A stretch of 64,000 bases of DNA from OMPR01 sp965183835 (GTDB lineage Bacteria; Pseudomonadota; Alphaproteobacteria; Rhodobacterales; Rhodobacteraceae). The DNA lies in the NCBI GenBank assembly GCA_965183835.1, contig CBCYME010000019.1, positions 186,001-250,000 of the forward strand, written 5' to 3'. The notes beneath the pieces were generated by a model. It was given only the letters and a program-made list of their open reading frames with translations, was not told the DNA's origin and searched no databases. This document shows positions 1-8,614 of this stretch, one piece after another. The position numbers were made by a program, and so were the translations under genes. Within the stretch, counting starts at the first letter, position 1. The number at the start of each line of letters is the position of its first letter.

Positions 1-693
1 GCTGGAATGTTCAGCTTTCTCAGCCCCTGTGTGTTGCCCATTGTCCCACCATATCTGGCCTATATGAGCGGTGTATCCATTGGCGAGATGCAGAGCGAAG
101 CCAGCGCGCGTCGGAAATCGATCATTGCGGCGCTGTTTTTTGTGCTGGGGCTGTCCACGGTGTTTCTGCTGCTTGGGTTTACGGCATCCGTTTTTGGGTC
201 TTTCTTTCTGCAGAACCAAGAACTTATGGCGCAGATCTCAGGTGTTGTTGTTATCATATTTGGGCTTCATTTCCTGAGTGTGTTTCGTATTCCCTTGCTA
301 GATCGCGAAGCACGGCTGGAAACCGGTGATGCCGGGGGGTCCACATTTGGGGCCTATGTGCTGGGGCTTGCGTTTGCTTTTGGCTGGACGCCTTGCATCG
401 GACCACAGTTGGGAGCGATTCTTTCACTTGCTGCAACCGAGGTTTCAGTCGCCCGCGGGACGTTGTTGTTGGGGGTTTATGCCGCCGGTCTGGGTATTCC
501 ATTCCTGCTTGCCGCGATGTTCCTGAGCCGGTCAATGCGGATTATGAACAAGCTCAAGCGTCATATGGGGTTGATCGAAAAATGTATGGGCGCGTTGCTC
601 TTGCTTGTTGGCCTCATGCTGGTCACTGGCTTGTTCTCAAGCGTGTCGTTTTGGTTGCTAGAAACCTTTCCCTCGTTGGCAACACTTGGCTGA
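1..693 (+). CDS. ccdA: Cytochrome c biogenesis protein CcdA (5' end missing)
   Basis: This polytopic inner-membrane protein of the CcdA/DsbD transmembrane family passes electrons from cytoplasmic thioredoxin to periplasmic cytochrome c maturation or thiol-redox proteins. The frame is open from base 1, and the first visible residues are the family signature LSPCVLPIVPPY, which normally follows a short N-terminal segment, so the start lies upstream of the window. A second conserved Cys sits in the segment GWTPCIGPQLG. These two Cys are the usual redox pair. About six hydrophobic segments are visible. The gene ends 54 bases before the next one on the same strand. The family call is firm; which thioredoxin-like partner it serves cannot be seen here. 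Confidence 0.93.
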   Translation, partial: AGMFSFLSPCVLPIVPPYLAYMSGVSIGEMQSEASARRKSIIAALFFVLGLSTVFLLLGFTASVFGSFFLQNQELMAQISGVVVIIFGLHFLSVFRIPLLDREARLETGDAGGSTFGAYVLGLAFAFGWTPCIGPQLGAILSLAATEVSVARGTLLLGVYAAGLGIPFLLAAMFLSRSMRIMNKLKRHMGLIEKCMGALLLLVGLMLVTGLFSSVSFWLLETFPSLATLG

Positions 694-747
694 CTTTTTC
701 TTGCCTGAATAAACCTTTATGATCCCCTTCAAAGCAAGAGGGGTGTC

Positions 748-1998
748 ATGGCGTCCGAACAGCAAGAGGCAAGTCAGGTGAAACGTCGCCGGGTTTTTTA
801 CATTCCTGGCTATGACCCGATTCATCCACGTCGCTATCGCGAACTTTACCGAAAAGAAGGGGCCGCACAGGCTGAGACTTCTGGCTATGATATCAACCTC
901 ACTCCTAAAACGACCAAAGGCCCTTATGGCTGGCATGTGAGTGCTACGCAGGAAGGTTCGCAAGTCGAGGCCGATGTCGAAGTTCTCGTATGGTCTGATA
1001 TCGTTCGTGACAGCATGTCTTCCACCATCCCGGCCACCTACATTCAACTGGTGCAAACGGCGTGGACCTATATCGGATCAGGGGCTTTGTGGCGTTTGAT
1101 GAAGTTGCGCAAAGGCCCGGTGATTGCCGCTTTGTATCCGGTTGGGATGTTGCTGTTGCAATTGATTTTGGCGCTGGTTGTTGCTTTTGGGGTCTATAGC
1201 GCAGTTTTCGCGGCGGCTCCGTGGGCTTCCGTGGTTCCGAACCTGCTAATGCAATTCATCGCAATATGCGCTGGTCTCGCTACTGGTGTTTTCGTGTTGC
1301 GATGGTTTCGCGTCAGAGATGGCAAGTTTTTCGCTTATTACCTCATGCACGATTATGCTTACTCCGCACAATCTAAAGGCGCCAACCCACCCGAACTGGA
1401 AGCCCGAATCGCTGAGTTCACAGATTTGATTGCTGAGGCACTGGCCCAAGACGTTGATGAGGTGCTGGTTGTTGGGCACAGCTCTGGGGCTCATGTGGGT
1501 GTGAGTGTGCTGGCGGATTTGATCCGGGCCGGGCGTGTGCCACCATCAGGACCAGCGTTGGGGTTTCTGTCGTTGGGCCAGGTGGTTCCAATGGTGTCTT
1601 TCCTGCCCAAAGCCGAGCGGTTGCGAACCGATTTGAAATATCTGAGTGCGCGAACTGAGTTAAACTGGGTGGATGTATCTGCGCCGGGTGATGGGTGCGC
1701 CTTTGCACTTTGCGATCCGGTCACGGTCAGCGGTGTCGCCCCGGCTGACAAAAAGTGGCCATTAGTTTTTTCCGCAGCCTTTACCCAAACATTGTCACCC
1801 AAACGTTGGGCAGAGCTGCGGTGGAGGTTCTTTAGGCTCCATTTTCAGTATCTGTGTGCCTTTGATCAGCCCGGCGACTATGACTATTTTCGTATCACAG
1901 CAGGCCCAATGACGTTGGCAGAACGATACAAAGACCGCGCGCCGTCAAAATCTCGGATAGATGTGGCAATTTCCAAATTTACCTCGGTTGGTTCTTGA
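748..1998 (+). CDS. Membrane protein with alpha/beta-hydrolase (lipase-like) motif
   Basis: A 416-residue protein of unknown exact function. Two or three hydrophobic segments lie at about residues 125-187. The C-terminal half carries a nucleophile-elbow motif GHSSG at 243-247, preceded by a hydrophobic strand (DEVLVVGHSSG), as in serine hydrolases. The N-terminal motif FYIPGYDP near residue 17 resembles the first strand and oxyanion loop of alpha/beta hydrolases. This suggests a membrane-bound esterase or lipase whose catalytic fold is interrupted by the membrane segments. Asp and His candidates cannot be assigned with confidence. The stop codon overlaps the start of the downstream P450 by one base, so the two genes are probably translated together and may act on the same hydrophobic substrate (inference). 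Confidence 0.72.
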   Translation: MASEQQEASQVKRRRVFYIPGYDPIHPRRYRELYRKEGAAQAETSGYDINLTPKTTKGPYGWHVSATQEGSQVEADVEVLVWSDIVRDSMSSTIPATYIQLVQTAWTYIGSGALWRLMKLRKGPVIAALYPVGMLLLQLILALVVAFGVYSAVFAAAPWASVVPNLLMQFIAICAGLATGVFVLRWFRVRDGKFFAYYLMHDYAYSAQSKGANPPELEARIAEFTDLIAEALAQDVDEVLVVGHSSGAHVGVSVLADLIRAGRVPPSGPALGFLSLGQVVPMVSFLPKAERLRTDLKYLSARTELNWVDVSAPGDGCAFALCDPVTVSGVAPADKKWPLVFSAAFTQTLSPKRWAELRWRFFRLHFQYLCAFDQPGDYDYFRITAGPMTLAERYKDRAPSKSRIDVAISKFTSVGS

Positions 1999-3347
1999 TG
2001 CTCCCCCCCAAACCCCCCGCGCGCCCGGACAAGGTGTCCTTGTTTCGCTACCTTCGCCTGTTTCGGCAGGATCTGTTATCGGCCCAGCCCGAGCGGCTGT
2101 ATCGCGCTTGGATGGCCGAATTCCGCACGCCGTTCTTTCGCTCCTTTTTGGTGAACCAGCCGGACCTTGTGGAAACGGTTCTCAAGGCGCGTCCTGATGA
2201 TTTTCCCAAATCGGGCCGGATCAGCGAGGGCCTTAGACCTTTGCTGGGAAATTCCGTGTTTTTGACCAATGGTGAGACATGGAAACGCCAGCGGCGAATT
2301 ATTGACCCCTCGTTCGAGGGGGGGCGTTTGCGTGATACCTTTCCCGCAATGTGGGATGCGGCACAGGCTTGTGTGGCGCGGTTGCAAGGGCAGGTTGGAC
2401 AAGAGGTCGAATTTGAAGAGGTGACAAGCCACGCCGCGGCTGACGTGATTTTCCGTACTCTGTTCTCTATTCCGATAGAGCATGAAATCGCAGGGCAAGT
2501 GTTTACGCGGTTCCGAGACTATCAACGCCAGCAACCGTTGGTGAACTTGGCCGCTTTCATCCCCTTGCCCCGGTGGATGCCGCGGTTTCATTCGCGTCAA
2601 ACAAAGCAGGCGGCTAAAGAAATCCGCGGGTTGATCGCTCAGCTGACAACGGCGCGGATGGCTGAAATCAAGGCGGGAACGGCGCCAGATGATCTTGCGA
2701 CCAAGATCATGACTACAAAAGATCCCCAAACCGGCGAACAATTCGATACCGAAGAAATGATAGATCAGGTTGCGATCTTTTTTCTGGCGGGCCATGAAAC
2801 CAGTGCGTCGGCTTTGGCGTGGACGTTGTACCTGATGGCACTTTACCCGGATTGGCAGGACCGGCTGGCCGAAGAGGCGATCGCTCTGGGCCAAGAAGGG
2901 TTTGGCGTGATGTCGAAACTCCGCCTCAGTCGTGATGTGTATCGCGAGGCGCTACGGCTCTACCCACCCGTTCCAATGATGGTGCGCGAAGCCAGTTGTC
3001 CTGAGAAGTTTCGGGATCGAGAAGTTCCCAAAGGGGCGCAGATTGTATTGAGCCCTTGGCATTTGCACCGTCAGGAACGTTTGTGGGACAATCCGGATGG
3101 GTTTGATCCCACCCGGTGGCACACTGAAAACGGTAAAACCTGTCAACGCAAGGCCTATATCCCGTTTTCCACTGGTCCCCGTGTGTGTCCGGGGGCAGGC
3201 TTTGCCATGGTCGAAGGACCACTCATCCTGTCGATGATTTTACGTCGTTTCCGAATAGAACGTGTGGCAGGTAAAGACCCGGTTCCTGTGGCACATCTGA
3301 CTGTTCGTGCGGCGGATGGTATCTGGTTGCGTTTGGTTGAGCGCTAA
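1998..3347 (+). CDS. Cytochrome P450
   Basis: A 449-residue heme-thiolate monooxygenase. The I-helix oxygen-activation motif AGHETSA is at about 264-270. The K-helix ExxR is EALR at 317-320. The heme-binding loop FSTGPRVCPGAG is at 390-401, with Cys397 as the expected axial ligand. No N-terminal membrane anchor is seen, so it is a soluble bacterial type that needs separate redox partners, none of which is adjacent. The ATG at 1998 is chosen because it overlaps the stop of the upstream gene by one base; a TTG three bases earlier is an alternative. The overall pattern (WKRQRR in the C-helix, PFSTGPR) resembles CYP families acting on fatty acids or terpenoids, but the substrate cannot be inferred. 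Confidence 0.95.
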   Translation: MLPPKPPARPDKVSLFRYLRLFRQDLLSAQPERLYRAWMAEFRTPFFRSFLVNQPDLVETVLKARPDDFPKSGRISEGLRPLLGNSVFLTNGETWKRQRRIIDPSFEGGRLRDTFPAMWDAAQACVARLQGQVGQEVEFEEVTSHAAADVIFRTLFSIPIEHEIAGQVFTRFRDYQRQQPLVNLAAFIPLPRWMPRFHSRQTKQAAKEIRGLIAQLTTARMAEIKAGTAPDDLATKIMTTKDPQTGEQFDTEEMIDQVAIFFLAGHETSASALAWTLYLMALYPDWQDRLAEEAIALGQEGFGVMSKLRLSRDVYREALRLYPPVPMMVREASCPEKFRDREVPKGAQIVLSPWHLHRQERLWDNPDGFDPTRWHTENGKTCQRKAYIPFSTGPRVCPGAGFAMVEGPLILSMILRRFRIERVAGKDPVPVAHLTVRAADGIWLRLVER

Positions 3348-3416
3348 CAAACTACCATCTGTCAGAACCTTGCTGTATGCGGGGCGCAAAGCGGAATCAA
3401 TTCACGGGAATTTATT

Positions 3417-4298
3417 ATGGCGAACGCAGATCAGCGCGAACAGATGACGAATGGCGCAGGCTTTATTGCAGCTTTGGATCAAAGCGGTGGCTCAACTCCA
3501 AAGGCGCTGGCGCTTTATGGAGTAGATGCTTCTGACTACGGGTCAGAAGAGGAAATGTTCGCCGAAGTGCAGAACATGCGCGCGCGGATCATTCTGGCTG
3601 ACGATTTCACCAGTGCGAAAGTGATCGCGGCGATTCTGTTTGAGCGCACTCTGGGTGAAAGCATCGAAGGTAAATCCGTCGCTGATTTCTTGTGGGCCGA
3701 AAAGAAAGTCGTTCCGTTCCTGAAGATCGACAAAGGTCTGGAAGACGAGGCAAACGGTGTTCAGCTGATGAAGCCAATCCCGGGCCTGGCAGATACACTT
3801 GCCAAAGCAGCCGGTGTTTTTGGCACCAAAGAGCGTTCGGTCATTAACGAAGCAAACGCCGAAGGTATTGCTGCCGTAGTTGCACAGCAGTTCGACGTTG
3901 CGCGCGAAGTTGTTGCAGCCGGCATGGTTCCAATTGTTGAGCCCGAGGTGAACATCCACTCGGCAACCAAAGCTGAAGCCGAGGCCATCCTGAAGGCAGA
4001 GATCCTGAAGAACCTTGAGACCTTGGACGAAGGCCAGGAAATCATGCTGAAATTGACGATCCCGAACGAAGCGAACCTGTATGACGCGCTAGCTGATCAT
4101 CCGCGCGTGTTGCGCGTTGTGGCGTTGTCGGGTGGGTATTCGACTGAACAAGCTTGTGATCTGCTCAGCCAGAATGGCAAGATGATCGCGTCTTTCTCAC
4201 GAGCGCTGACCGAAGGCTTGTCCAAGCAAATGTCTGATACGCAATTCAACACTGCGCTGGGTAGCAACATCGACAAAATTTATCAGGCTTCGATCTAA
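3417..4298 (+). CDS. fda: Class I fructose-bisphosphate aldolase
   Basis: A 293-residue Schiff-base aldolase that cleaves fructose-1,6-bisphosphate to dihydroxyacetone phosphate and glyceraldehyde-3-phosphate in the cytoplasm. The N-terminal AALDQSGGSTPKAL, the segment VPFLKIDKGL (about 99-108) and the block LKLTIP with Lys212 are family hallmarks; Lys212 is the expected Schiff-base residue by family comparison. The length matches the short bacterial class I (Fda/FbaB-like) type. It stands alone, 69 bases after the P450, and is followed by a strong intrinsic terminator, so it is probably monocistronic. Codon use is smooth and rich in acidic residues, as expected of a highly expressed protein. 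Confidence 0.93.
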   Translation: MANADQREQMTNGAGFIAALDQSGGSTPKALALYGVDASDYGSEEEMFAEVQNMRARIILADDFTSAKVIAAILFERTLGESIEGKSVADFLWAEKKVVPFLKIDKGLEDEANGVQLMKPIPGLADTLAKAAGVFGTKERSVINEANAEGIAAVVAQQFDVAREVVAAGMVPIVEPEVNIHSATKAEAEAILKAEILKNLETLDEGQEIMLKLTIPNEANLYDALADHPRVLRVVALSGGYSTEQACDLLSQNGKMIASFSRALTEGLSKQMSDTQFNTALGSNIDKIYQASI

Positions 4299-4336
4299 TT
4301 GGGCGTTTAGCCAATTGGTTACAGACCTAAAGACGT

Positions 4337-4366
4337 GGCCCTGCTGGTTTCAGCGGGGCCATTTTT
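4337..4366 (+). terminator. Rho-independent terminator of fda
   Basis: A 10-bp stem (4337-4346 pairing with 4351-4360, one G-U) with a 4-base loop is followed by ATTTTTG. It lies 38 bases after the aldolase stop. A smaller hairpin occurs directly after the stop at about 4297-4316. Confidence 0.88.
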
Positions 4367-4508
4367 GTTTCAAAGAATGTCGCCATTAATCCATGCAGCA
4401 GGCATTGGAAACCGCACTCTTGAAAGCAAAAGTGGTTGTTGATGGGGGCGGATGGCAGGTAATACTTGTCTGAACTGGCTCGCCGCTTTTACTGACAAAG
4501 GTTTCCCG

Positions 4509-5498
4509 ATGGCCAATACTGATAAACCGATGGCTCTCACGATGGGCGACCCTGCGGGTATTGGCCCTGAGATCATCGTTAAGTTACTGTCGGCTGAACC
4601 AGACGCGGGACGAGTTGTTGTTTTTGGGTGCCCAAATATTATGCAGCGTGCTGTTGATGTGGTTGGTGCCAATTTCACCATAAAGCCGTGTGACCGAGTT
4701 CAGGACGCGCAATTCGAAAAGGGCACGATAGACGTTGTCGTGACCGCCCGCTTTGACCCCTTGCCACCCTTTGGAAACGTGCGTGCCGATTGCGGGCAAG
4801 CTGCCTTTGATGCCATCAAAACGGGCATAGAATGCGCGCTTGAGGGCAGCGTGTCCGGTATCGTAACCGCGCCCATCCATAAAGAAGCGTTATCCGAAGC
4901 AGGTGTGAAATACCCCGGTCATACAGAGATGTTGGCGGATTTTGGTGGCGCTGACAAAGTGGCGATGTTGCTGGGAAATGACGTCATCCGTACGGTTTTG
5001 GTGACCATTCACTGTTCGCTTTTGGATGCCATCAAAGGCGCGGATTTCGAGGCCCAGATGGCTGCCATTCGATTGGCAGACCAAGGGGCGCGGGCGCTTG
5101 GGTATGATAGTCCTCGGGTCGCTGTGGCGGGCCTAAACCCCCATGCGGGCGAAGGGGGATTATTTGGTCGCGAGGAAATTGAAATTATTGCACCTGCGAT
5201 CAAGGCGGCACAGGCTGAAGGGATCAACGCATCTGGCCCGTGGCCGGGGGATACGGTGTTTATGCAAGCTCGGCAGGGGGATTTCGATATTGTAGTCGCA
5301 CAGTATCACGATCAGGGGCTGATTCCGGTTAAATATATGGGGTTGGATAAAGGGGTGAACATCACCCTCGGATTACCTTTTGTGCGGACCAGCCCGGATC
5401 ACGGCACCGCATTTGATATCGCAGGGCAGGGGATCGCGAGCGCAGCCAGCCTTGCGACGGCAATGGAGTACGCCCTACGCCTTGCAGCGTCCAAATAG
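4509..5498 (+). CDS. pdxA: 4-hydroxythreonine-4-phosphate dehydrogenase PdxA
   Basis: NAD-dependent dehydrogenase of the DXP-dependent pyridoxal-phosphate pathway. It oxidises 4-phosphohydroxy-L-threonine, and the product condenses with DXP through PdxJ. Visible hallmarks are LTMGDPAGIGPEI at the N-terminus, TAPIHKEAL, the metal-ligand region KYPGHTEML, AGLNPHAGE, and the C-terminal YHDQGLIPVKY and DHGTAFDIAG. The ATG at 4509 gives 329 residues, the usual length; the open frame reaches back to 4452, but that part has no family similarity. The gene converges on the arginine operon, with a hairpin between them. Confidence 0.95.
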   Translation: MANTDKPMALTMGDPAGIGPEIIVKLLSAEPDAGRVVVFGCPNIMQRAVDVVGANFTIKPCDRVQDAQFEKGTIDVVVTARFDPLPPFGNVRADCGQAAFDAIKTGIECALEGSVSGIVTAPIHKEALSEAGVKYPGHTEMLADFGGADKVAMLLGNDVIRTVLVTIHCSLLDAIKGADFEAQMAAIRLADQGARALGYDSPRVAVAGLNPHAGEGGLFGREEIEIIAPAIKAAQAEGINASGPWPGDTVFMQARQGDFDIVVAQYHDQGLIPVKYMGLDKGVNITLGLPFVRTSPDHGTAFDIAGQGIASAASLATAMEYALRLAASK

Positions 5499-5517
5499 CA
5501 GCTCAGGATGTGCCCAA

Positions 5518-5552
5518 GGCCAGAAAGCAGTTCTTTTAAACTGCTTCTGGCC
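5518..5552. terminator. Hairpin between convergent pdxA and ocd
   Basis: The inverted repeat GGCCAGAA(A)GCAGTT / AACTGCTTCTGGCC has one bulged A and a short T-rich loop. It lies between two convergent genes and could end transcription from both sides, but no clear T-tract follows on either strand. Confidence 0.5.
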
Positions 5553-5583
5553 CTAGGCGTGCGACGCCGCGTGGTCTTACGCT

Positions 5584-6657
5584 TTAGTCTTTCTTTGGAT
5601 TTGCCGAAGATCTCAGGAGCATTCCAAACAGATCACGAGGGTTGTCTGGATCCGCAAGCAAATCCAATGCATGAAATAGCCCGGTTGTTTCCAGTTGATC
5701 GCGAACGTAGCGCAGGGCGCTGAAATCTTCGATCGCGAACCCAACACTGTCAAACAGGGTGATCTGGGCATCCGAGGTTCGACCCGCCACTTGCCCTGAA
5801 ATGACTTTCCAGAATTCGGTTACCTTGTGATCGTCGGCAAGTTGTTGAATTTCCCCTTCGATACGAGTCTGAGGGGGGTATTCGACAAAGATATCAGACC
5901 GATGCAGGATGGCCTCGGCCAATTCGGTCTTGCCGGGGCAATCGCCACCAATGGCATTGATGTGAACGCCACTGCCAACCATGTTGTCACTCAAAATTGT
6001 GGCACATTGTTTGTCGGCCGTGCATGTCGTCAGAATATGGGCGCCTTGAATGGCTTCTTCGGGAGTGGTGCAGCTTACGACTGTTAGCCCCTGACCGGCC
6101 AGATTGGCCGCGCATTTGGCCGTTGCTGCAGGGTCTTTGTCGTAGAGTCGTACGGTTTTCAAACCACAGATGGCCTTCATCGCTAGAGTTTGGAATTCGG
6201 ATTGAGCACCGTTGCCGATCATTGCCATGGTATCCGACCCTTTTGGGGCAAGGTGTTTGGCAACAAGGGCTGAGGTCGCGGCGGTGCGCAAAGCTGTCAG
6301 AAGGGTCATTTCGCTGAGCAAAACGGGATAGCCGGTCGCGACATCCGCCAGCAGACCAAAGGCGGTTACCGTTTGCAGCCCTTCGTTGGCATTCTTGGGG
6401 TGTCCGTTGACGTATTTGAACCCATACACCTCACCGTCAGACGTCGGCATCAGTTCAATCACGCCCTCGGCGGAATGGCTGGCGACGCGCGGTGTCTTGT
6501 CGAACAGATCCCAGCGCAAAAAATCAGCTTCGATGTAGGCAGCGATCCCGGTCAGCATCTGTTCGATCCCGATGCGGTGAACAAGCTGCATCATATGATC
6601 GACTGAAACAAACGGAACCAAAGCTTTGTCCGAAGGGGAAAGGGATGTGTAGGTCAT
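5584..6657 (-). CDS. ocd: Ornithine cyclodeaminase
   Basis: A 357-residue member of the ornithine cyclodeaminase/mu-crystallin family, which converts ornithine to proline and ammonia using bound NAD. The Rossmann segment MIGNGAQSEFQ lies near the middle. Upstream of it are the substrate-side residues of a typical Ocd: the segment GFKYVNGHPKN and the block LLTALRTAATSAL. The length fits the long Ocd type. It is the last gene of a minus-strand operon (arginase, CtlX-like, Ocd), with its start overlapping the preceding gene by 4 bases. With arginase it would turn arginine into proline plus urea and ammonia. Confidence 0.93.
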   Translation of the reverse strand: MTYTSLSPSDKALVPFVSVDHMMQLVHRIGIEQMLTGIAAYIEADFLRWDLFDKTPRVASHSAEGVIELMPTSDGEVYGFKYVNGHPKNANEGLQTVTAFGLLADVATGYPVLLSEMTLLTALRTAATSALVAKHLAPKGSDTMAMIGNGAQSEFQTLAMKAICGLKTVRLYDKDPAATAKCAANLAGQGLTVVSCTTPEEAIQGAHILTTCTADKQCATILSDNMVGSGVHINAIGGDCPGKTELAEAILHRSDIFVEYPPQTRIEGEIQQLADDHKVTEFWKVISGQVAGRTSDAQITLFDSVGFAIEDFSALRYVRDQLETTGLFHALDLLADPDNPRDLFGMLLRSSANPKKD

Positions 6658-7583
6658 GCTGCGGTCCTTTTGGGGCGGCGAGTGAGGTGAATGCCTGCGA
6701 TCATGCAGCGGACAGACCCGCCAGCGGTTTCGATCGTTGGGATATGTAGCGGAAGCGGCGTTGCAGAGCGTTCAATGATGGCGATCTGATTAGGCCGCAA
6801 TGCGTCGAGCGCACGGGCTGACATCGCCAAAACACGTTTGTTGCCCGTCAGCTCAATCGCGTTTCCTGCAAAACAGGCGATTTGTTCGGTCGACAGGTCG
6901 ATCACTGTGCGATTTGATTCACTGAGACGGTCTAGAACGGTGCGGCGTCGATCTAAGTCTTTGATCATCTCCAGACAGATCAAAGCATATTCGGTCCCGA
7001 TGCCCATCAAGACATTGGTGTGATAAACGGCGCGTCCTTGTTGATCGATGGCGTCAAAGCAAAGCGGCTCATAGTTGAAGTGGGTGCAAAACCGTTCCAG
7101 CAATATTGGATTTGCCCGATTGGAGCGCGCCACATAGGCGATACGCCCGATATGATCCAAAACCATTGCACCTGTGCCCTCGAGCGCAAGCCCGTCTTGC
7201 TCTAGTCCGCTGTAGTCAACGACGTCGGAAACGCGATAGTCCTGCTTGAGCATGTCGATTACGTCTGTACGTCGTTCGCGCCGGCGATTTTCCACATGCA
7301 TTGGGTAGAGAGCAACATGCCCCCCGGTGTGGGTCGAAAACCAGTTGTTTGGAAAAACACTGTCTGGCGTGTCAGTTTCGCCAAAATCGTCAAAGACATG
7401 TACCTGAACACCCGCCTTTCGTAGGCAAGCGGTGGCTGCGTCAAATTCCCTAAGCGCGCGTTGGGCGACATCTGTCGCGGTATCGGATGTTTGAAATGCG
7501 TTGTCGAACCGTGTTTCCGGATTGGATTGAAACTTGTGAGGGCGGATCATGACGACGGCCGCAGGGGCTTGAATAGTGGTCAT
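6654..7583 (-). CDS. ctlX: CtlX-type amidinohydrolase (arginine deiminase superfamily)
   Basis: A 309-residue member of the guanidino-group-modifying superfamily, close to proteins named citrulline utilisation hydrolase CtlX. The family shows FPNNWFSTH (near residue 75), a central His region HTNVLMGIGTE, the segment CFAGNAIEL, and a C-terminal Cys in GSVRCMIAGIHL that fits the catalytic nucleophile. Its position between arginase and ornithine cyclodeaminase, with 4-base overlaps on both sides, implies a role in arginine or citrulline breakdown. Whether it acts on citrulline, a methylated arginine or another guanidino compound is not decided by the sequence. Confidence 0.85.
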   Translation of the reverse strand: MTTIQAPAAVVMIRPHKFQSNPETRFDNAFQTSDTATDVAQRALREFDAATACLRKAGVQVHVFDDFGETDTPDSVFPNNWFSTHTGGHVALYPMHVENRRRERRTDVIDMLKQDYRVSDVVDYSGLEQDGLALEGTGAMVLDHIGRIAYVARSNRANPILLERFCTHFNYEPLCFDAIDQQGRAVYHTNVLMGIGTEYALICLEMIKDLDRRRTVLDRLSESNRTVIDLSTEQIACFAGNAIELTGNKRVLAMSARALDALRPNQIAIIERSATPLPLHIPTIETAGGSVRCMIAGIHLTRRPKRTAA

Positions 7584-8509
7584 AGAAAGCTCCGTGTAGG
7601 GCGGTCAAAGACACGACGCCCGAGCGCTGAGGCAGCAAGATCCACCATCAATTGGGCCGTCCGGCCGCGTTCATCCAGAAAGGGGTTGAGCTCAACAAGA
7701 TCCAAAGATGTCATCAACCCGCTGTCACAGATCAGTTCCATGACCAGATGCCCTTCGCGCATCGTCGCGCCACCGGGAACTGTTGTTCCAACAGCCGGTG
7801 CGATTGAAGGGTCTAGGAAATCAACATCCAATGACACATGAAGCAGGCCATTTTGTTCGGCGACATGTTCGAGAAAATCAGTAAGGGGTTTGGAAATCCC
7901 TGTTTCATCAATTTGGCGCATGTCATGAAACCGGATCTCGGTCTGTTGCAAGGCCTCTCGTTCTGCATGATCGACGGATCGTAAGCCGAGGATGCAAATA
8001 TTCTCTTGTGGGATCGGTGATGTGACAGCCGGAAACCCAGTAAAACCGTCGCGTCCTGTGACATAGCCCAAAGGCGTTCCATGTAAATTTCCGGAGTCCG
8101 TCGTGTGCGGGGTATGAAAGTCGCTGTGCGCATCTAACCAAAGGACAAATTGTGGCCGGTTTTGTTTAGCTGCATAGTTTGCAACACCTGCCACACTGCC
8201 CAAGGCAAGCGAATGATCGCCCCCCAAAAAGATGGGCAATCCATGGCCCATCGATTCTTCGGCAACACGGATGAGCCGATGCGTCCACCCAATGGTCTCG
8301 TTCAGCTGATTCAGATGCGTGTTTTCTGGTTCAGGTTGGTGGCTTGCGGGGGTGATATTTCCAAGATCTTTGACCGAATGGCCCAAGTCTTGCAAAGCCT
8401 CGCCCAGACCCGCCGTGCGATAGGAATCTGGACCCATGAGACAGCCCGCTCTGCGCTTGCCGCTGTCAACGGGTGCGCCGATTATGATACAATGTTTCGA
8501 AGTCATCAT
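7580..8509 (-). CDS. rocF: Arginase
   Basis: A 309-residue manganese-dependent ureohydrolase that hydrolyses arginine to ornithine and urea. The metal-binding motifs are all present: GGDHSLALGS, DAHSDFHTP and SLDVDFLDPSIAPAVGT. The substrate-loop Ser/Asn region around DSGNLHGTPLG is also typical. It is the first gene of the minus-strand operon. A purine-rich GAGGAAG precedes two adjacent ATG codons (8509 and 8506), and either could be used. The divergent Lrp-type regulator starts about 100 bases away, the usual arrangement for autoregulated amino-acid catabolic loci. Confidence 0.95.
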   Translation of the reverse strand: MMTSKHCIIIGAPVDSGKRRAGCLMGPDSYRTAGLGEALQDLGHSVKDLGNITPASHQPEPENTHLNQLNETIGWTHRLIRVAEESMGHGLPIFLGGDHSLALGSVAGVANYAAKQNRPQFVLWLDAHSDFHTPHTTDSGNLHGTPLGYVTGRDGFTGFPAVTSPIPQENICILGLRSVDHAEREALQQTEIRFHDMRQIDETGISKPLTDFLEHVAEQNGLLHVSLDVDFLDPSIAPAVGTTVPGGATMREGHLVMELICDSGLMTSLDLVELNPFLDERGRTAQLMVDLAASALGRRVFDRPTRSFL

Positions 8510-8554
8510 CTTCCTCAGGAAAACTGTGATGACCTAATAGTTGTGCATTTCGTG

Positions 8555-8584
8555 TTGCAATCCACTGGGTAAATCGCCCATAAT
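8555..8584 (+). promoter_or_regulatory. Possible sigma-70 promoter of the Lrp-type regulator
   Basis: TTGCAA (8555-8560) and CATAAT (8579-8584) are separated by 18 bases, about 30 bases before the likely TTG start. The match is reasonable but not perfect, and it lies in the divergent arginase/regulator gap, where an Lrp-type operator is expected. Confidence 0.4.
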
Positions 8585-8614
8585 GCATGTCGAATTACCG
8601 AATTGGAGCATAAA

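Noticed and set aside
2076..2894. Long antisense open frame (272 codons) inside the P450 gene
   Set aside because: It lies wholly opposite a well-supported P450 gene and has no protein-family pattern.
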